Of a DNA stretch of 64,000 bases, positions 50,832 to 59,011 are shown piece after piece. The notes under the pieces were generated by a model. It ran no database searches and had not been told where the DNA came from. It was given only the letters and a program-made list of their open reading frames with translations. A program made the translations under genes and the position numbers. Numbering within the stretch: the stretch's first letter is position 1; each line of letters begins with the position of its first letter. Origin of the DNA: Thiobacillus sp. (lineage in GTDB: Bacteria; Pseudomonadota; Gammaproteobacteria; Burkholderiales; Thiobacillaceae); contig JACKLQ010000002.1 of NCBI GenBank assembly GCA_024235835.1, forward strand, positions 682,001-746,000. Direction: 5' to 3'.

Positions 50832-51674
50832 TCATAACTCGATTTCACCTTCGAAAACGGTGACGGCCGGGCCGGTGAGGAATACGGAGGCATTCCCGCC
50901 TGCCCAGCGGATGGACAGATCGCCGCCCCGGGTATGCACGGTGACGGTATGGTCCAGCAGGCCCCGGTTGATGCCCGCCACCACGGCGGCGCAGGCGCCG
51001 GTGCCGCAGGCCAGGGTTTCGCCGCTGCCCCGCTCGAACACCCGCAGCCGCACCTCGCGCCGGTGCAGCACCTGCATGAAGCCCACGTTCACCCGTTCGG
51101 GAAAGCGGGGGTGATGCTCGATCCTGGCCCCCAGTTCCTGCACTGGAGCGGCGTCCAGATTGCACACCACCCGCACGGCATGGGGGTTGCCCATGGACAG
51201 GGCGGAAATCTCGATGGGCTCCACGCCCAGTGGGCCATCCACGTCGATGACGTAGGTGAGGGCCTGGGCATCGGCGATGAAGGGAATCTCGGCGGGCTTG
51301 AAGCGGGGTGGTCCCATGTCCACGGTGACCCGGCCGTCGTTTTCCAGCTTCGGCACGATGATGCCGGAGGCCGTCTCCACGCGGACTTCCCGCTTGGGGG
51401 TCAGGCCCTTGTCGTGCACGAAACGCACGAAACAACGGGCGCCGTTGCCACACTGCTGCACCTCGCCGCCGTCGGCATTGAAGATGCGGTAGCGGAAATC
51501 CACGTCGTCCCGGCTGGGGCGTTCCACCAGCAGAATCTGGTCGCAGCCCACGCCGAAGTGACGATCCGCCAGGGCCTGATATTGCGCTGGGCCCAACTCG
51601 ACGCGTTGACTGATGCCGTCCAGCACGACGAAGTCGTTGCCGGCACCCTGCATTTTCGTGAAGCGGAGACGCAT
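50832..51674 (-). CDS. dapF: Diaminopimelate epimerase
   Basis: A 280-aa enzyme that converts LL- to meso-diaminopimelate for lysine and peptidoglycan. The two catalytic cysteines are C75 in QQCGNGARCF and the one in ETLACGTGACAAV. KMQGAGNDFVVLDG at the N-terminus is canonical. Length matches the family. Confidence 0.97.
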   Translation of the reverse strand: MRLRFTKMQGAGNDFVVLDGISQRVELGPAQYQALADRHFGVGCDQILLVERPSRDDVDFRYRIFNADGGEVQQCGNGARCFVRFVHDKGLTPKREVRVETASGIIVPKLENDGRVTVDMGPPRFKPAEIPFIADAQALTYVIDVDGPLGVEPIEISALSMGNPHAVRVVCNLDAAPVQELGARIEHHPRFPERVNVGFMQVLHRREVRLRVFERGSGETLACGTGACAAVVAGINRGLLDHTVTVHTRGGDLSIRWAGGNASVFLTGPAVTVFEGEIEL

Positions 51675-51686
51675 CTTGGGTCTTGT

Positions 51687-52232
51687 TTACCAGCCCATGT
51701 GGGCGAAATAGGCACCATAGAAAACCAGCCAGCACGCCGCCAGGATGCCGTAACGGGCGGGGGTGGAGAAACGGCCGGCCAGCAGCCGGGAAACAGTGTA
51801 AGCCAGCAGGCAAACCAGGACAAAACGCGCCGCCCTTGCCGGCACGCTCGCCAGCAGGAACGGGATCAGGTCGAAGCCCTGCTGGCCGGCGGCCACGGCA
51901 TAGAGTTTGTAGGGCGTGCCGGTGAGGGGCCCCAGAAACAGGGCAGCGAGGCCGTGTTCGGCCAGGGACGCGCTCACGTCCGCCTGCATGGCCGGGCGGA
52001 TGGCGGGCACCCGGTCCAGGACGGTCCAGGCCTCCGCCGGCGCGGCCCTGCCCCAGAGGTACAGGGCCAGCCCGCCCGGCAGCGCGCCCGCCGTGGCCCA
52101 GGCGCAGGCCACCAGGGCCGTCTTCAGTCGGTGCAGGGCAGCGGCGGAGAGCAGCACGTCGGGCACGATGAAGAACAGGGTCGCCTCCGCCAGGCCCCAG
52201 AGGAAGGCGGCGGGGTGGAGCCGAGCCTTCAT
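51687..52232 (-). CDS. Polytopic membrane protein, DedA/SNARE-associated-like
   Basis: A 181-aa protein with five to six hydrophobic segments. GLAEATLFFIVPDVLLSAAA and FLGPLTGTPYKLYAVAAGQQ recall the re-entrant loops of small DedA-like (YqaA-type) proteins, which may move or flip lipids. It overlaps the acyltransferase gene by 4 nt (ATGA) in a phospholipid operon. The family assignment is tentative. Confidence 0.6.
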   Translation of the reverse strand: MKARLHPAAFLWGLAEATLFFIVPDVLLSAAALHRLKTALVACAWATAGALPGGLALYLWGRAAPAEAWTVLDRVPAIRPAMQADVSASLAEHGLAALFLGPLTGTPYKLYAVAAGQQGFDLIPFLLASVPARAARFVLVCLLAYTVSRLLAGRFSTPARYGILAACWLVFYGAYFAHMGW

Positions 52233-52879
52233 TGCCACGCGTCCTGGGGCATCTCCGCCGCCAGGCCGCGCATGCGGGCTTCCAGTTCCGCCATGAAGGC
52301 GGCCTGGTCCCCGCCGCCGCCCAGGGCCTCGCCCACGAACACGTCACAGAAGAAGGGCACCAGAAGGGGGTCGTCCTTGGGCAGGGCCTTGCCCAGGCCG
52401 TGCAGGAACACGGGGGTCACCGGCACGTCCGGCCGCCGCGCCGCCAGGACGGCGATGCCCCGCTTGAAGCGGCCCATGACCTCCGGCTCCCCCCGGCTGC
52501 CCTCGGGGAACAGCACCAGGATGTCGCCCCGCTCAAGGGCCGTCTCGCAGGGCTTGAGGGGGTCGGCGCCGCCCTTGGCCTCCCGGCGGATGGGCAGGAT
52601 GCCGATGACGTTGAGGGAGAACCAGGCCAGGAGGGGGTTGCGGGTGAAGTAGTCCGCTGCGGCCACGGGGCGCAGCCTGGGCAGCAGGCGCAGGGGAAAG
52701 AGGGAGATCAGCACCAGGGTGTCCAGGTGGCTGTTGTGGTTGGCGGCGACGATGGCCGGGCCGGCCTGGGGCAGGCGCTGCCGGTGGCGCACGTTGAGGC
52801 CCAGCACCACCCAGGCGATGGGCCGGGCCACCAGGGCGTAGAACAACAGACGCAGGGGCTGGGCCAGGAACGCGGCCAT
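52229..52879 (-). CDS. 1-acyl-sn-glycerol-3-phosphate acyltransferase-like (PlsC family)
   Basis: A 216-aa membrane-associated acyltransferase. The catalytic NHNSHLD (H48, D53) and the acceptor motif FPEGSRGEPEVM are intact. It adds an acyl chain to lysophosphatidate or a related lipid. Its ATG overlaps the stop of the CdsA-like gene by one base (TGATG). Confidence 0.88.
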   Translation of the reverse strand: MAAFLAQPLRLLFYALVARPIAWVVLGLNVRHRQRLPQAGPAIVAANHNSHLDTLVLISLFPLRLLPRLRPVAAADYFTRNPLLAWFSLNVIGILPIRREAKGGADPLKPCETALERGDILVLFPEGSRGEPEVMGRFKRGIAVLAARRPDVPVTPVFLHGLGKALPKDDPLLVPFFCDVFVGEALGGGGDQAAFMAELEARMRGLAAEMPQDAWQ

Positions 52880-53817
52880 CAATAGTGCAGGTAGTAAAGG
52901 AAGTGGAAGAACAGCGGCGCGGTGAAGGTGAGGCTGTCCACCCGGTCCAGCACGCCGCCGTGGCCGGGGATCAGGCTGCCGCTGTCCTTGATGCCCAGAT
53001 CCCGCTTGAGCGCCGAGATGTTCACGTCGCCGACGAAGCCCGCCAGGCCGATGAGCAGGCCAGCGGTCGGACCTTCCCAGCCCGTCAGGGGGGTCAGCAG
53101 GGGCGCCAGCAGCCAGGCCATGAGGGTGGTGGTGGCCACGCCGCCGAGGAAGCCCTCCCAGGTCTTCTTGGGGCTCACTTTCGGGATGATCTTGTGGCGC
53201 CCCAGGGTCTTGCCCCACACGTACTGGGCCACGTCGTTGAACTGGGTGAGGAACATGAGGAACAGCACCAGGCCCGCGCTGCCCCCGGCCGGGTTGCCGG
53301 TCTCGGGCAGGGCCAGCAGGAAGGCCATGTGGGACAGGTTGAACACGGTAAGCATCAGCCCCCAGTGCAGGCTGCCCGCCGCCCGCAGGAAGCCCGAGGT
53401 CTCGCCGATGAGCACCATGCGCAGGGGCAGCAGCAGGAACAGGTACACGGGGATGAAGATGATGAACATGCCGTACCAGCCCAGGTGCACCCACCAGAAC
53501 TGCACGGGAATGGCCAGGTAGGCCCAGAACAGCACCCGCCGGTCCGCCCGCCGGGTGGGGATGAGGGAGAAATACTCCTTCAGGGCCAGGAAGCTGACGA
53601 AGGCCAGGAAGACCAGGGAAAGGGCCCGGTCCAGGGCCATGGCGGCGGCGAACACGCCCGCCATGACCCACCAGGAATTCACCCGGGCCGCCAGTTCCGC
53701 GTAGTCCCGGTCGGGATGGGCCCGCTTCAAGGCCAGGACGATGAGGCTGGCGAACACCAGGAGGGCGAAGATGCCCGCCAGGAACCAGGCGGCATTGGGC
53801 GTCAGGGCATGCAGCAT
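52879..53817 (-). CDS. CDP-diglyceride synthetase-like protein (YnbB/CdsA family)
   Basis: A 312-aa polytopic protein with about eight helices. SPKKTWEGFLGGVATT and the C-terminal signature DLGIKDSGSLIPGHGGVLDRVDS are the CTP-phosphatidate site. It makes CDP-diacylglycerol. The gene order phosphatidyltransferase / CdsA-like / acyltransferase matches the E. coli ynbABC locus rather than the essential cdsA locus. The start overlaps the upstream stop by one base. Confidence 0.88.
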   Translation of the reverse strand: MLHALTPNAAWFLAGIFALLVFASLIVLALKRAHPDRDYAELAARVNSWWVMAGVFAAAMALDRALSLVFLAFVSFLALKEYFSLIPTRRADRRVLFWAYLAIPVQFWWVHLGWYGMFIIFIPVYLFLLLPLRMVLIGETSGFLRAAGSLHWGLMLTVFNLSHMAFLLALPETGNPAGGSAGLVLFLMFLTQFNDVAQYVWGKTLGRHKIIPKVSPKKTWEGFLGGVATTTLMAWLLAPLLTPLTGWEGPTAGLLIGLAGFVGDVNISALKRDLGIKDSGSLIPGHGGVLDRVDSLTFTAPLFFHFLYYLHY

Positions 53818-54425
53818 CACGCGCCCCCTTCGGCCAGGCCCCGCCGGGCCCGGTTCAGGATGGTCCAGGCCAGCAGGGCCAGGACAGCGGCCAGCAACGG
53901 GGTGAGCCAGCTCTCGGCGGGCAAGCCCAGCCCCAGGACCAGGCCCAGGGCGCCGAAGACGAAGGCCCGGTCGCTCTTGCCCATGGGGCCATCGTAGCGT
54001 CGGCTGGCCCCCAGGGTCTGCATGAGCACGCCGGTCATCTCCGAGGCGGCGGACAGCAGCACGATGCCCACCACCAGGGGCGCATTGAAGCCCGCCACCC
54101 AGGCCAGGGGCAGGTACAGGGCGGCGTCGGAGAACACGTCGCACAGCTCGTTGAGCACCGCCCCCAGGCGGGATTTCTGGTCGTGCTCCCGGGCCAGCAT
54201 GCCATCCACGGCATTGAGGGCCATGCGCAGGAACAGCATCGCCGGCAGGAGCAGCAGCAGGGCGGGCTCGTCCGGCCGCCAGGCGATGGCGGCACCCGTG
54301 GCCAGGGACAGGGCCAGGGCCGCCAGGGTGACCTGGTTGGCGGTGACGCCGGCCCGGGCCAGGCCCCGGACGAGGGGCCGGAGCAGGTTCTGGAAGGCAG
54401 GCTTCAGGTCGTAGATGCTGGCCAT
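53817..54425 (-). CDS. CDP-alcohol phosphatidyltransferase (YnbA-like)
   Basis: A 202-aa membrane enzyme with six predicted helices that exchanges CMP of CDP-diacylglycerol for an alcohol. The motif reads D74-G-x2-A-R-x8-G88-x3-N92-x3-D96. The third metal-binding aspartate of the usual DGx2ARx8Gx3Dx3D is therefore asparagine. The alcohol substrate is unknown. It heads the operon that includes the CdsA-like and PlsC-like genes. Confidence 0.85.
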   Translation of the reverse strand: MASIYDLKPAFQNLLRPLVRGLARAGVTANQVTLAALALSLATGAAIAWRPDEPALLLLLPAMLFLRMALNAVDGMLAREHDQKSRLGAVLNELCDVFSDAALYLPLAWVAGFNAPLVVGIVLLSAASEMTGVLMQTLGASRRYDGPMGKSDRAFVFGALGLVLGLGLPAESWLTPLLAAVLALLAWTILNRARRGLAEGGA

Positions 54426-54452
54426 GGCGGATTGATAAAGTCGTAAAGGGGG

Positions 54453-54516
54453 GTGTCACCCCCGCGCAGGCGGGGGCCCGGGAATGCGCTGTATTCCCGC
54501 TTTCGCGGGAATGACG
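54453..54516. repeat. Dispersed palindromic repeat
   Basis: GTCACCCCCGCGCAGGCGGG and TTCCCGCTTTCGCGGGAATG arms around a short centre, in the 100-nt gap upstream of the YnbA-like gene. Confidence 0.75.
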
Positions 54517-54525
54517 TCGGTGGGA

Positions 54526-54993
54526 TCAAGGGCTTTCCTCTTGCGCCAGCCTGAGTATGTAGGCGGAGAACTCGCTGTCCTCGCCTCGCAGCAGGTCCGG
54601 CAGGCGGGTGCGGAAGTCCTCGATCCGGCACCACTCCCGCATGTAGTCCTCCCAGGAATGCCAGCGGCGGCGCTGCTTGTCCGACATGTCCGGTTCGTAG
54701 GCCAGCAGGTAGGCCCGCTCGAACAGGGACACCAGCATGTCGAAGATCACCAGCATGCGCTCCACCTGCTCCTCGCTGCGGTTGGCCACCTGGGCATGGC
54801 TGCGCAGCTTCAGGTCCGGGTTGGCCAGCACCACGTTGAGGAATTCCACGTAGGCATCGGAGAGTTCCTGCCAGATGGCCTCGTCCTCGTTTTCCCGCTC
54901 CCGGCGCTGTTCATACAGAAAGACGCCGATGGCGAAGGGCAGGCCCACCACCGTGACCACGTAGGAGAGGAGTTCCCAGGTTTCCAGGTCCAT
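54526..54993 (-). CDS. Membrane-anchored protein of unknown function
   Basis: A 155-aa protein. One N-terminal helix (about 7-27, LLSYVVTVVGLPFAIGVFLY) is followed by a charged helical cytoplasmic domain with several Trp/Arg clusters (KQRRRWHSWEDYMREW). It resembles the DUF4760-like group only in layout. It is separated from the CoA-binding protein gene by 9 nt. Confidence 0.55.
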   Translation of the reverse strand: MDLETWELLSYVVTVVGLPFAIGVFLYEQRRERENEDEAIWQELSDAYVEFLNVVLANPDLKLRSHAQVANRSEEQVERMLVIFDMLVSLFERAYLLAYEPDMSDKQRRRWHSWEDYMREWCRIEDFRTRLPDLLRGEDSEFSAYILRLAQEESP

Positions 54994-55002
54994 GGTGCCT
55001 CT

Positions 55003-55419
55003 TCAGGTCATCAGCCCCACGTAGTCCTTCCAGATGCAGCGGCCCATCACCACGGTTAGGCCTGCGGCCCGGGCCCGCTCCGCCGCCTCGTCATGGACGA
55101 TGCCTTCCTGGATCCAGAGGGCCGGGGCGTTGATGGCCAGGGATTCCTCCACCAGGCCGGGAATGGCGGCGGATTCCCGGAACACGTTCACCAGGTCCAC
55201 GGGGAAGGGGATATCCGCCAGGCGGGCGTAGGCCTTTTCCCCCAGCACTTCGCTCACCGCCGGGCGCACCGGCACGATGCGGTAGCCGAAGCCCTGCATG
55301 GCCCGGGACACGCCAAAGCTGGGCCGGTCCGGCTTGGGCGACAGGCCTACCACGGCGATGGTCTTCACGCGTTGCAGCAGGGCCTTGATCTCGTCCGGGG
55401 AGGGATTGCGGAAGTTCAT
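55003..55419 (-). CDS. CoA-binding domain protein (YccU-like)
   Basis: A 138-aa Rossmann-fold protein of the CoA_binding_2 family: IAVVGLSPKPDRPSFGVSRAM, VYREVLGE-type strand and PALWIQEGIVHDEAA. Homologues resemble the N-terminal domain of succinyl-CoA synthetase alpha. Its ATG overlaps the upstream acetyltransferase stop by 4 nt. Confidence 0.9.
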   Translation of the reverse strand: MNFRNPSPDEIKALLQRVKTIAVVGLSPKPDRPSFGVSRAMQGFGYRIVPVRPAVSEVLGEKAYARLADIPFPVDLVNVFRESAAIPGLVEESLAINAPALWIQEGIVHDEAAERARAAGLTVVMGRCIWKDYVGLMT

Positions 55420-55916
55420 GCCAGGTCCTTAACCATGATGTAGTCGTCCATGATGAATCCGTTGCCTATGTCTTCGATGATGATATCCGCCACCTGGAAG
55501 CCGTGCTTCAGGTAGGCCCGGATGGCGGCGTGGTTCTGCCGGTTCACCCGCAGGGCCAGGCGGGTGCAGCCATGCTCCCGGGCATGCCGCGCCACTTCTC
55601 CGATGAGCCGGCCGCCGATGCCGTGGCGCTGCCAGTCCGGGTGCACGTAGAGCTTGTCCAGCTTGTAATCCCCCTCCGCCAGGGGGTGGCCATGGGCGAA
55701 ACCGATGAGCTCTTCGCCGGCCCGGGCCGCCAGCCAAAGATCGCCCCGGGCCAGGAGCTGGCGTACGAGGCCCGGCTTGTACCGCTGGGCCAGCATGTAC
55801 TCGATCTGGGCCTCGGTGATGATGCCCGGGTAGTGGCGCCGCCAGACCAGGCCCGCCAGTTCCACCAGGGCCTCCGCCTCTTCCAGTCGCAGCAGGCCGA
55901 ATTCCATTTCATCCAT
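55416..55916 (-). CDS. GNAT-family N-acetyltransferase
   Basis: A 166-aa acetyltransferase. The acetyl-CoA loop is QRHGIGGRLIGEVA (about 95-108), preceded by KLDKLYVHPDW and followed by LRVNRQNHAAIRAYLKHGF. The substrate is unknown. It overlaps the LpxL-type gene upstream by 8 nt and YccU downstream by 4 nt. Confidence 0.9.
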   Translation of the reverse strand: MDEMEFGLLRLEEAEALVELAGLVWRRHYPGIITEAQIEYMLAQRYKPGLVRQLLARGDLWLAARAGEELIGFAHGHPLAEGDYKLDKLYVHPDWQRHGIGGRLIGEVARHAREHGCTRLALRVNRQNHAAIRAYLKHGFQVADIIIEDIGNGFIMDDYIMVKDLA

Positions 55917-56778
55917 AGACGCCGGGTTCCCCTTCAGGTCGGGTCTTGAAGCGCTTGTGCACCCAGAAGTACTGCTCCGGCATTTCCCGGATGCGGTCCT
56001 CGATGAAGGCGTTCATGCGGCGCGCATCGGCTTCCACGTCACCCGTGGGGTAATCCTGCCAGGCCGGGTAGAAGCGCAATACGTAGCCGTCCCTGTCCTG
56101 GCGGGCGATGGCGGGTACCACCACGGCCCCCGTGGCCTTGCACAGGCGGGGCAAGGCGGCCAGGGTGGCGGCGGAGGTGTGGAAGAAGGGCACGAACACC
56201 GCATCCTTGCGACCGAAGTCCATGTCCGGGGCGAAGTAGAAGGGCAGCCCCTTCTTGAGGGCCCGCAGCACGGGCTTGATGCCCTCGTGGCGCATGTAGA
56301 CCTCGTTGCCCGGAAAGCGGTTGCGGGCGTTGAACACCAGTCGCTCGATGAGGGGGTTCCTGATCCGGGCGTTGACGGTGACGGCGGGGGAAAAGGCCGA
56401 GGCGAAGCGAATGCCGGCGATGGATACGCCGACGAAGTGGGGTGCCAGGCAGATGAGCGGCTTGCCCAGATGGGGACGGATGTTTTCCAGGCCTTCCATG
56501 CGGGTGAGTTTTTCCATCTCCGCGCGGCTGCCCCACCAGGACACGGACTCCTGCAGGGTGGCCTGGCCGATGGCGCGGAAGTTGGCTTTCAATACCCGGG
56601 TGCGGTGCTCGTGGCCCCATTCCGGGAAGCACAGGCCCAGGTTGATTTCGGCGATGCGGCGCCGTGCCCGGGCCAGCCTGTACAGGGCGGCACCCAGCCA
56701 GGCGCCCACCTGGCCCAGGGCCCGGGAAGGCAGCAGACGCCAAAGCAGCCAGAGGAGGCCGATGCCGAGGCGGCTCAT
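55909..56778 (-). CDS. LpxL/HtrB-type lysophospholipid acyltransferase (altered active site)
   Basis: A 289-aa inner-membrane acyltransferase of the lipid A late-acyltransferase family. The catalytic HX4(D/E) motif reads H114-FVGV-S119, so the acidic residue is replaced by serine. The rest of the fold is present (FDFGRKDAVFVPFFHTSAAT, GYVLRFYP, PEQYFWVHKRFKTRPEG). It may be inactive, or another acid may serve. It overlaps the paralogous upstream gene by 4 nt. Confidence 0.85.
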   Translation of the reverse strand: MSRLGIGLLWLLWRLLPSRALGQVGAWLGAALYRLARARRRIAEINLGLCFPEWGHEHRTRVLKANFRAIGQATLQESVSWWGSRAEMEKLTRMEGLENIRPHLGKPLICLAPHFVGVSIAGIRFASAFSPAVTVNARIRNPLIERLVFNARNRFPGNEVYMRHEGIKPVLRALKKGLPFYFAPDMDFGRKDAVFVPFFHTSAATLAALPRLCKATGAVVVPAIARQDRDGYVLRFYPAWQDYPTGDVEADARRMNAFIEDRIREMPEQYFWVHKRFKTRPEGEPGVYG

Positions 56779-57722
56779 ACGGTTTCTCCGTCGGGGGTGA
56801 CTTCCCCGATGAGCAGGCGGTGGATACGGTAGGTCCAGAGATATTGTTCCGGGTGTTGCCGGACGAGGTCCTCCAGGGCGGCGATCAACTGCTGGCCGGC
56901 CTCGCTCATGTCATCGGGCAAAGGAGACAGGGGTTCGATTACAAGCCTGAAGCCTCTGCCCCAGGACAGGCGTTCGCAGTGGAACAGCAGGGGGGCGGCA
57001 TCCGTGCTTTCGATCAGTCGGTAAGGCAGGGTGGGCATGTAGGCCCAGCGGCCAAAGAACTTCAGCCAGATGCCTTCGCCCTTGTTGGCCTTCTGGTCCG
57101 GCAGCACCCAGGCCGCCTCGTTGCGATTCAGGGCGGTGAGCAGTGCGCGCACGCCCCTCATGTTCGGTTCCACCATGTGGGCCTGGCCCCGGTTGCGTCC
57201 TGCCTGCATGATCTCGTGGGCCCAATCCTGGCGGGGGCGGCGATACAGGGCGGTGACGGGCAGCCGGGCGGCGATGGTAAGTCCCGCCAGTTCCAGGCAG
57301 CCCAGGTGGGGTCCCAGCAGGACCATGCCCCGTCCTCGTGCCCGGGCAGCCTCCACGTGTTCCCAGCCACGGATTTCCCGCACCCAGGAAGTGGCTTCTT
57401 CCAGGGGGCGCAGCCAGATGGGAAACATTTCCAGCATGCTCTTGCCCCACTCCCTGCCTGCAGCGACCAGCATGGGGAAGGAATACAACCCCGCCTGGCG
57501 CAGGTTGTCGGCGATGAGACGGCGCTGCCGGGTGCGCAGCAGGCTGAGGATGCCCAGGCTTGTGCCCAGCAGGTGCACCAGCGGCAAGGGGAGATGGGCA
57601 AACAGCCGCAGGCCGAGGATCAGGGTCGAATGCAAGACGATGGCGGGAAAAATAGCGCAGGTTTGACCGATAAGCAGGCGAATGCCTAGAATTATCGCAG
57701 CCGCCGAGTTAATTGCAGCCAT
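56775..57722 (-). CDS. LpxL/HtrB-type lipid A acyltransferase
   Basis: A 315-aa inner-membrane acyltransferase that adds a secondary acyl chain to lipid A or a similar lipid. The catalytic motif H139-x4-E144 (LGPHLGCLEL) is intact. WVLPDQKANKGEGIWLKFFG and PEQYLWTYRIHR follow. It is divergent from metK, an arrangement common in betaproteobacteria. The start at 57722 has no clear ribosome site, and a TTG at 57752 is possible. Confidence 0.9.
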   Translation of the reverse strand: MAAINSAAAIILGIRLLIGQTCAIFPAIVLHSTLILGLRLFAHLPLPLVHLLGTSLGILSLLRTRQRRLIADNLRQAGLYSFPMLVAAGREWGKSMLEMFPIWLRPLEEATSWVREIRGWEHVEAARARGRGMVLLGPHLGCLELAGLTIAARLPVTALYRRPRQDWAHEIMQAGRNRGQAHMVEPNMRGVRALLTALNRNEAAWVLPDQKANKGEGIWLKFFGRWAYMPTLPYRLIESTDAAPLLFHCERLSWGRGFRLVIEPLSPLPDDMSEAGQQLIAALEDLVRQHPEQYLWTYRIHRLLIGEVTPDGETV

Positions 57723-57770
57723 GCATTGAGACAAATTGCGGGCGGGGTACAAATGCAGCTAAAGCGTCCC

Positions 57771-57824
57771 GCTCCTGTCCCCGGAGGCGGCCACGCCCAA
57801 GAGTAAGGGGAAACTTACAGGAGC
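57771..57824 (+). promoter_or_regulatory. Structured metK leader that masks the ribosome binding site
   Basis: GCTCCTGT (57771-57778) pairs with ACAGGAGC (57817-57824), which contains the AGGAG ribosome site. Inside, CCCC (57779-57782) pairs with GGGG (57807-57810), and GGCG-GCCA-CGCC (57786-57797) forms a small hairpin. The nested fold would block translation of metK unless opened. I cannot assign it to a known SAM riboswitch class. Confidence 0.6.
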
Positions 57825-57829
57825 CATCC

Positions 57830-59011
57830 ATGAGCAATGAGTATCTGTTTACCTCGGAATCCGTGTCCGAAGGCCACCCCGACAAGGTGGCGGACCAGAT
57901 TTCCGACGCCATCGTCGACGCCATCCTCACCCAGGACCGGCACGCCCGCATCGCTGCCGAGACCCTCTGCAACACCGGCCTGGTGGTGCTGGCAGGCGAG
58001 ATCACCACCCACGCCAACGTGGACTACATTGGCGTGGCCCGGGACGTGATCAAGAACATCGGCTACGACAACACGGAGTACGGCATCGACTACAAGGGCT
58101 GTGCCGTGCTGGTGGCTTACGACAAGCAGAGCCCGGACATCGCCCAAGGCGTGGACAAGGCCTACGACGACAACCTGGACCAGGGCGCGGGCGACCAGGG
58201 CCTGATGTTCGGCTACGCCTGCGACGAAACGCCTTCCCTCATGCCCATGCCCATCTACCTGGCCCACCGCCTGGTGGAGCGCCAGGCCATGCTGCGCAAG
58301 GACGGCCGGCTGCCCTGGCTGCGTCCTGACGCCAAGTCCCAGGTCACCCTGAAGTATGTGGACGGCAGGCCCGCAGCCATCGATACCGTGGTGCTCTCCA
58401 GCCAGCATGCCCCGGAGATGTCCGAAGGACCCAAGATGAAGAAGGAGTTCGTCGATGCGGTCATCGAGGACATCATCAAGCCCGTGCTGCCTGCGGAACT
58501 CATCAAGGGTGACATCAAGTACCTGGTGAACCCCACCGGCCGCTTCGTGGTGGGAGGCCCCCAGGGGGACTGCGGCCTCACCGGGCGCAAGATCATCGTC
58601 GACACCTACGGCGGCGCGGCGCCCCACGGCGGCGGCGCCTTCTCCGGCAAGGACCCCTCCAAGGTGGATCGCTCCGCCGCCTATGCCGGCCGCTACGTGG
58701 CCAAGAACATCGTTGCCGCCGGGTTGGCCAGCAGGTGTCTGGTACAGATTTCCTATGCCATCGGCGTGGCCCATCCCACCAGTGTCATGGTGGAAACCTA
58801 CGGCACCGGCAAGGTCAGCGACGAAAAACTCATAGAACTGGTGAAGCGGCACTTCGATCTGCGTCCCAAGGGCATCGTCAACATGCTGGACCTGCTGCGT
58901 CCCATCTATAAAAAGACCGCTGCCTATGGCCATTTCGGTAGGGACGAGCCTGAATTCAGTTGGGAAAACACGGACAAGGCCGAAGCGCTGCGCGCGGAGG
59001 CGGGCCTGTAA
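57830..59011 (+). CDS. metK: S-adenosylmethionine synthetase
   Basis: A 393-aa enzyme that makes SAM from methionine and ATP. FTSESVSEGHPDKVADQISD, the loop GAGDQGLMFGYACDE and the P-loop GGGAFSGKDPSKVDRSAAY are complete. AGGAG lies 6 nt before the ATG but is buried in a predicted hairpin. The last ten codons (AEALRAEAGL) lie inside the first of three tandem repeats, and the TAA stop sits in the loop of a GGGCC/GGCCC stem. Confidence 0.97.
   Translation: MSNEYLFTSESVSEGHPDKVADQISDAIVDAILTQDRHARIAAETLCNTGLVVLAGEITTHANVDYIGVARDVIKNIGYDNTEYGIDYKGCAVLVAYDKQSPDIAQGVDKAYDDNLDQGAGDQGLMFGYACDETPSLMPMPIYLAHRLVERQAMLRKDGRLPWLRPDAKSQVTLKYVDGRPAAIDTVVLSSQHAPEMSEGPKMKKEFVDAVIEDIIKPVLPAELIKGDIKYLVNPTGRFVVGGPQGDCGLTGRKIIVDTYGGAAPHGGGAFSGKDPSKVDRSAAYAGRYVAKNIVAAGLASRCLVQISYAIGVAHPTSVMVETYGTGKVSDEKLIELVKRHFDLRPKGIVNMLDLLRPIYKKTAAYGHFGRDEPEFSWENTDKAEALRAEAGL

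Noticed and set aside
57723..57829. Known SAM riboswitch before metK
   Set aside because: I could not find the core of SAM-I, SAM-II, SAM/SAH or SAM-V; only the ribosome-site hairpin is supported.
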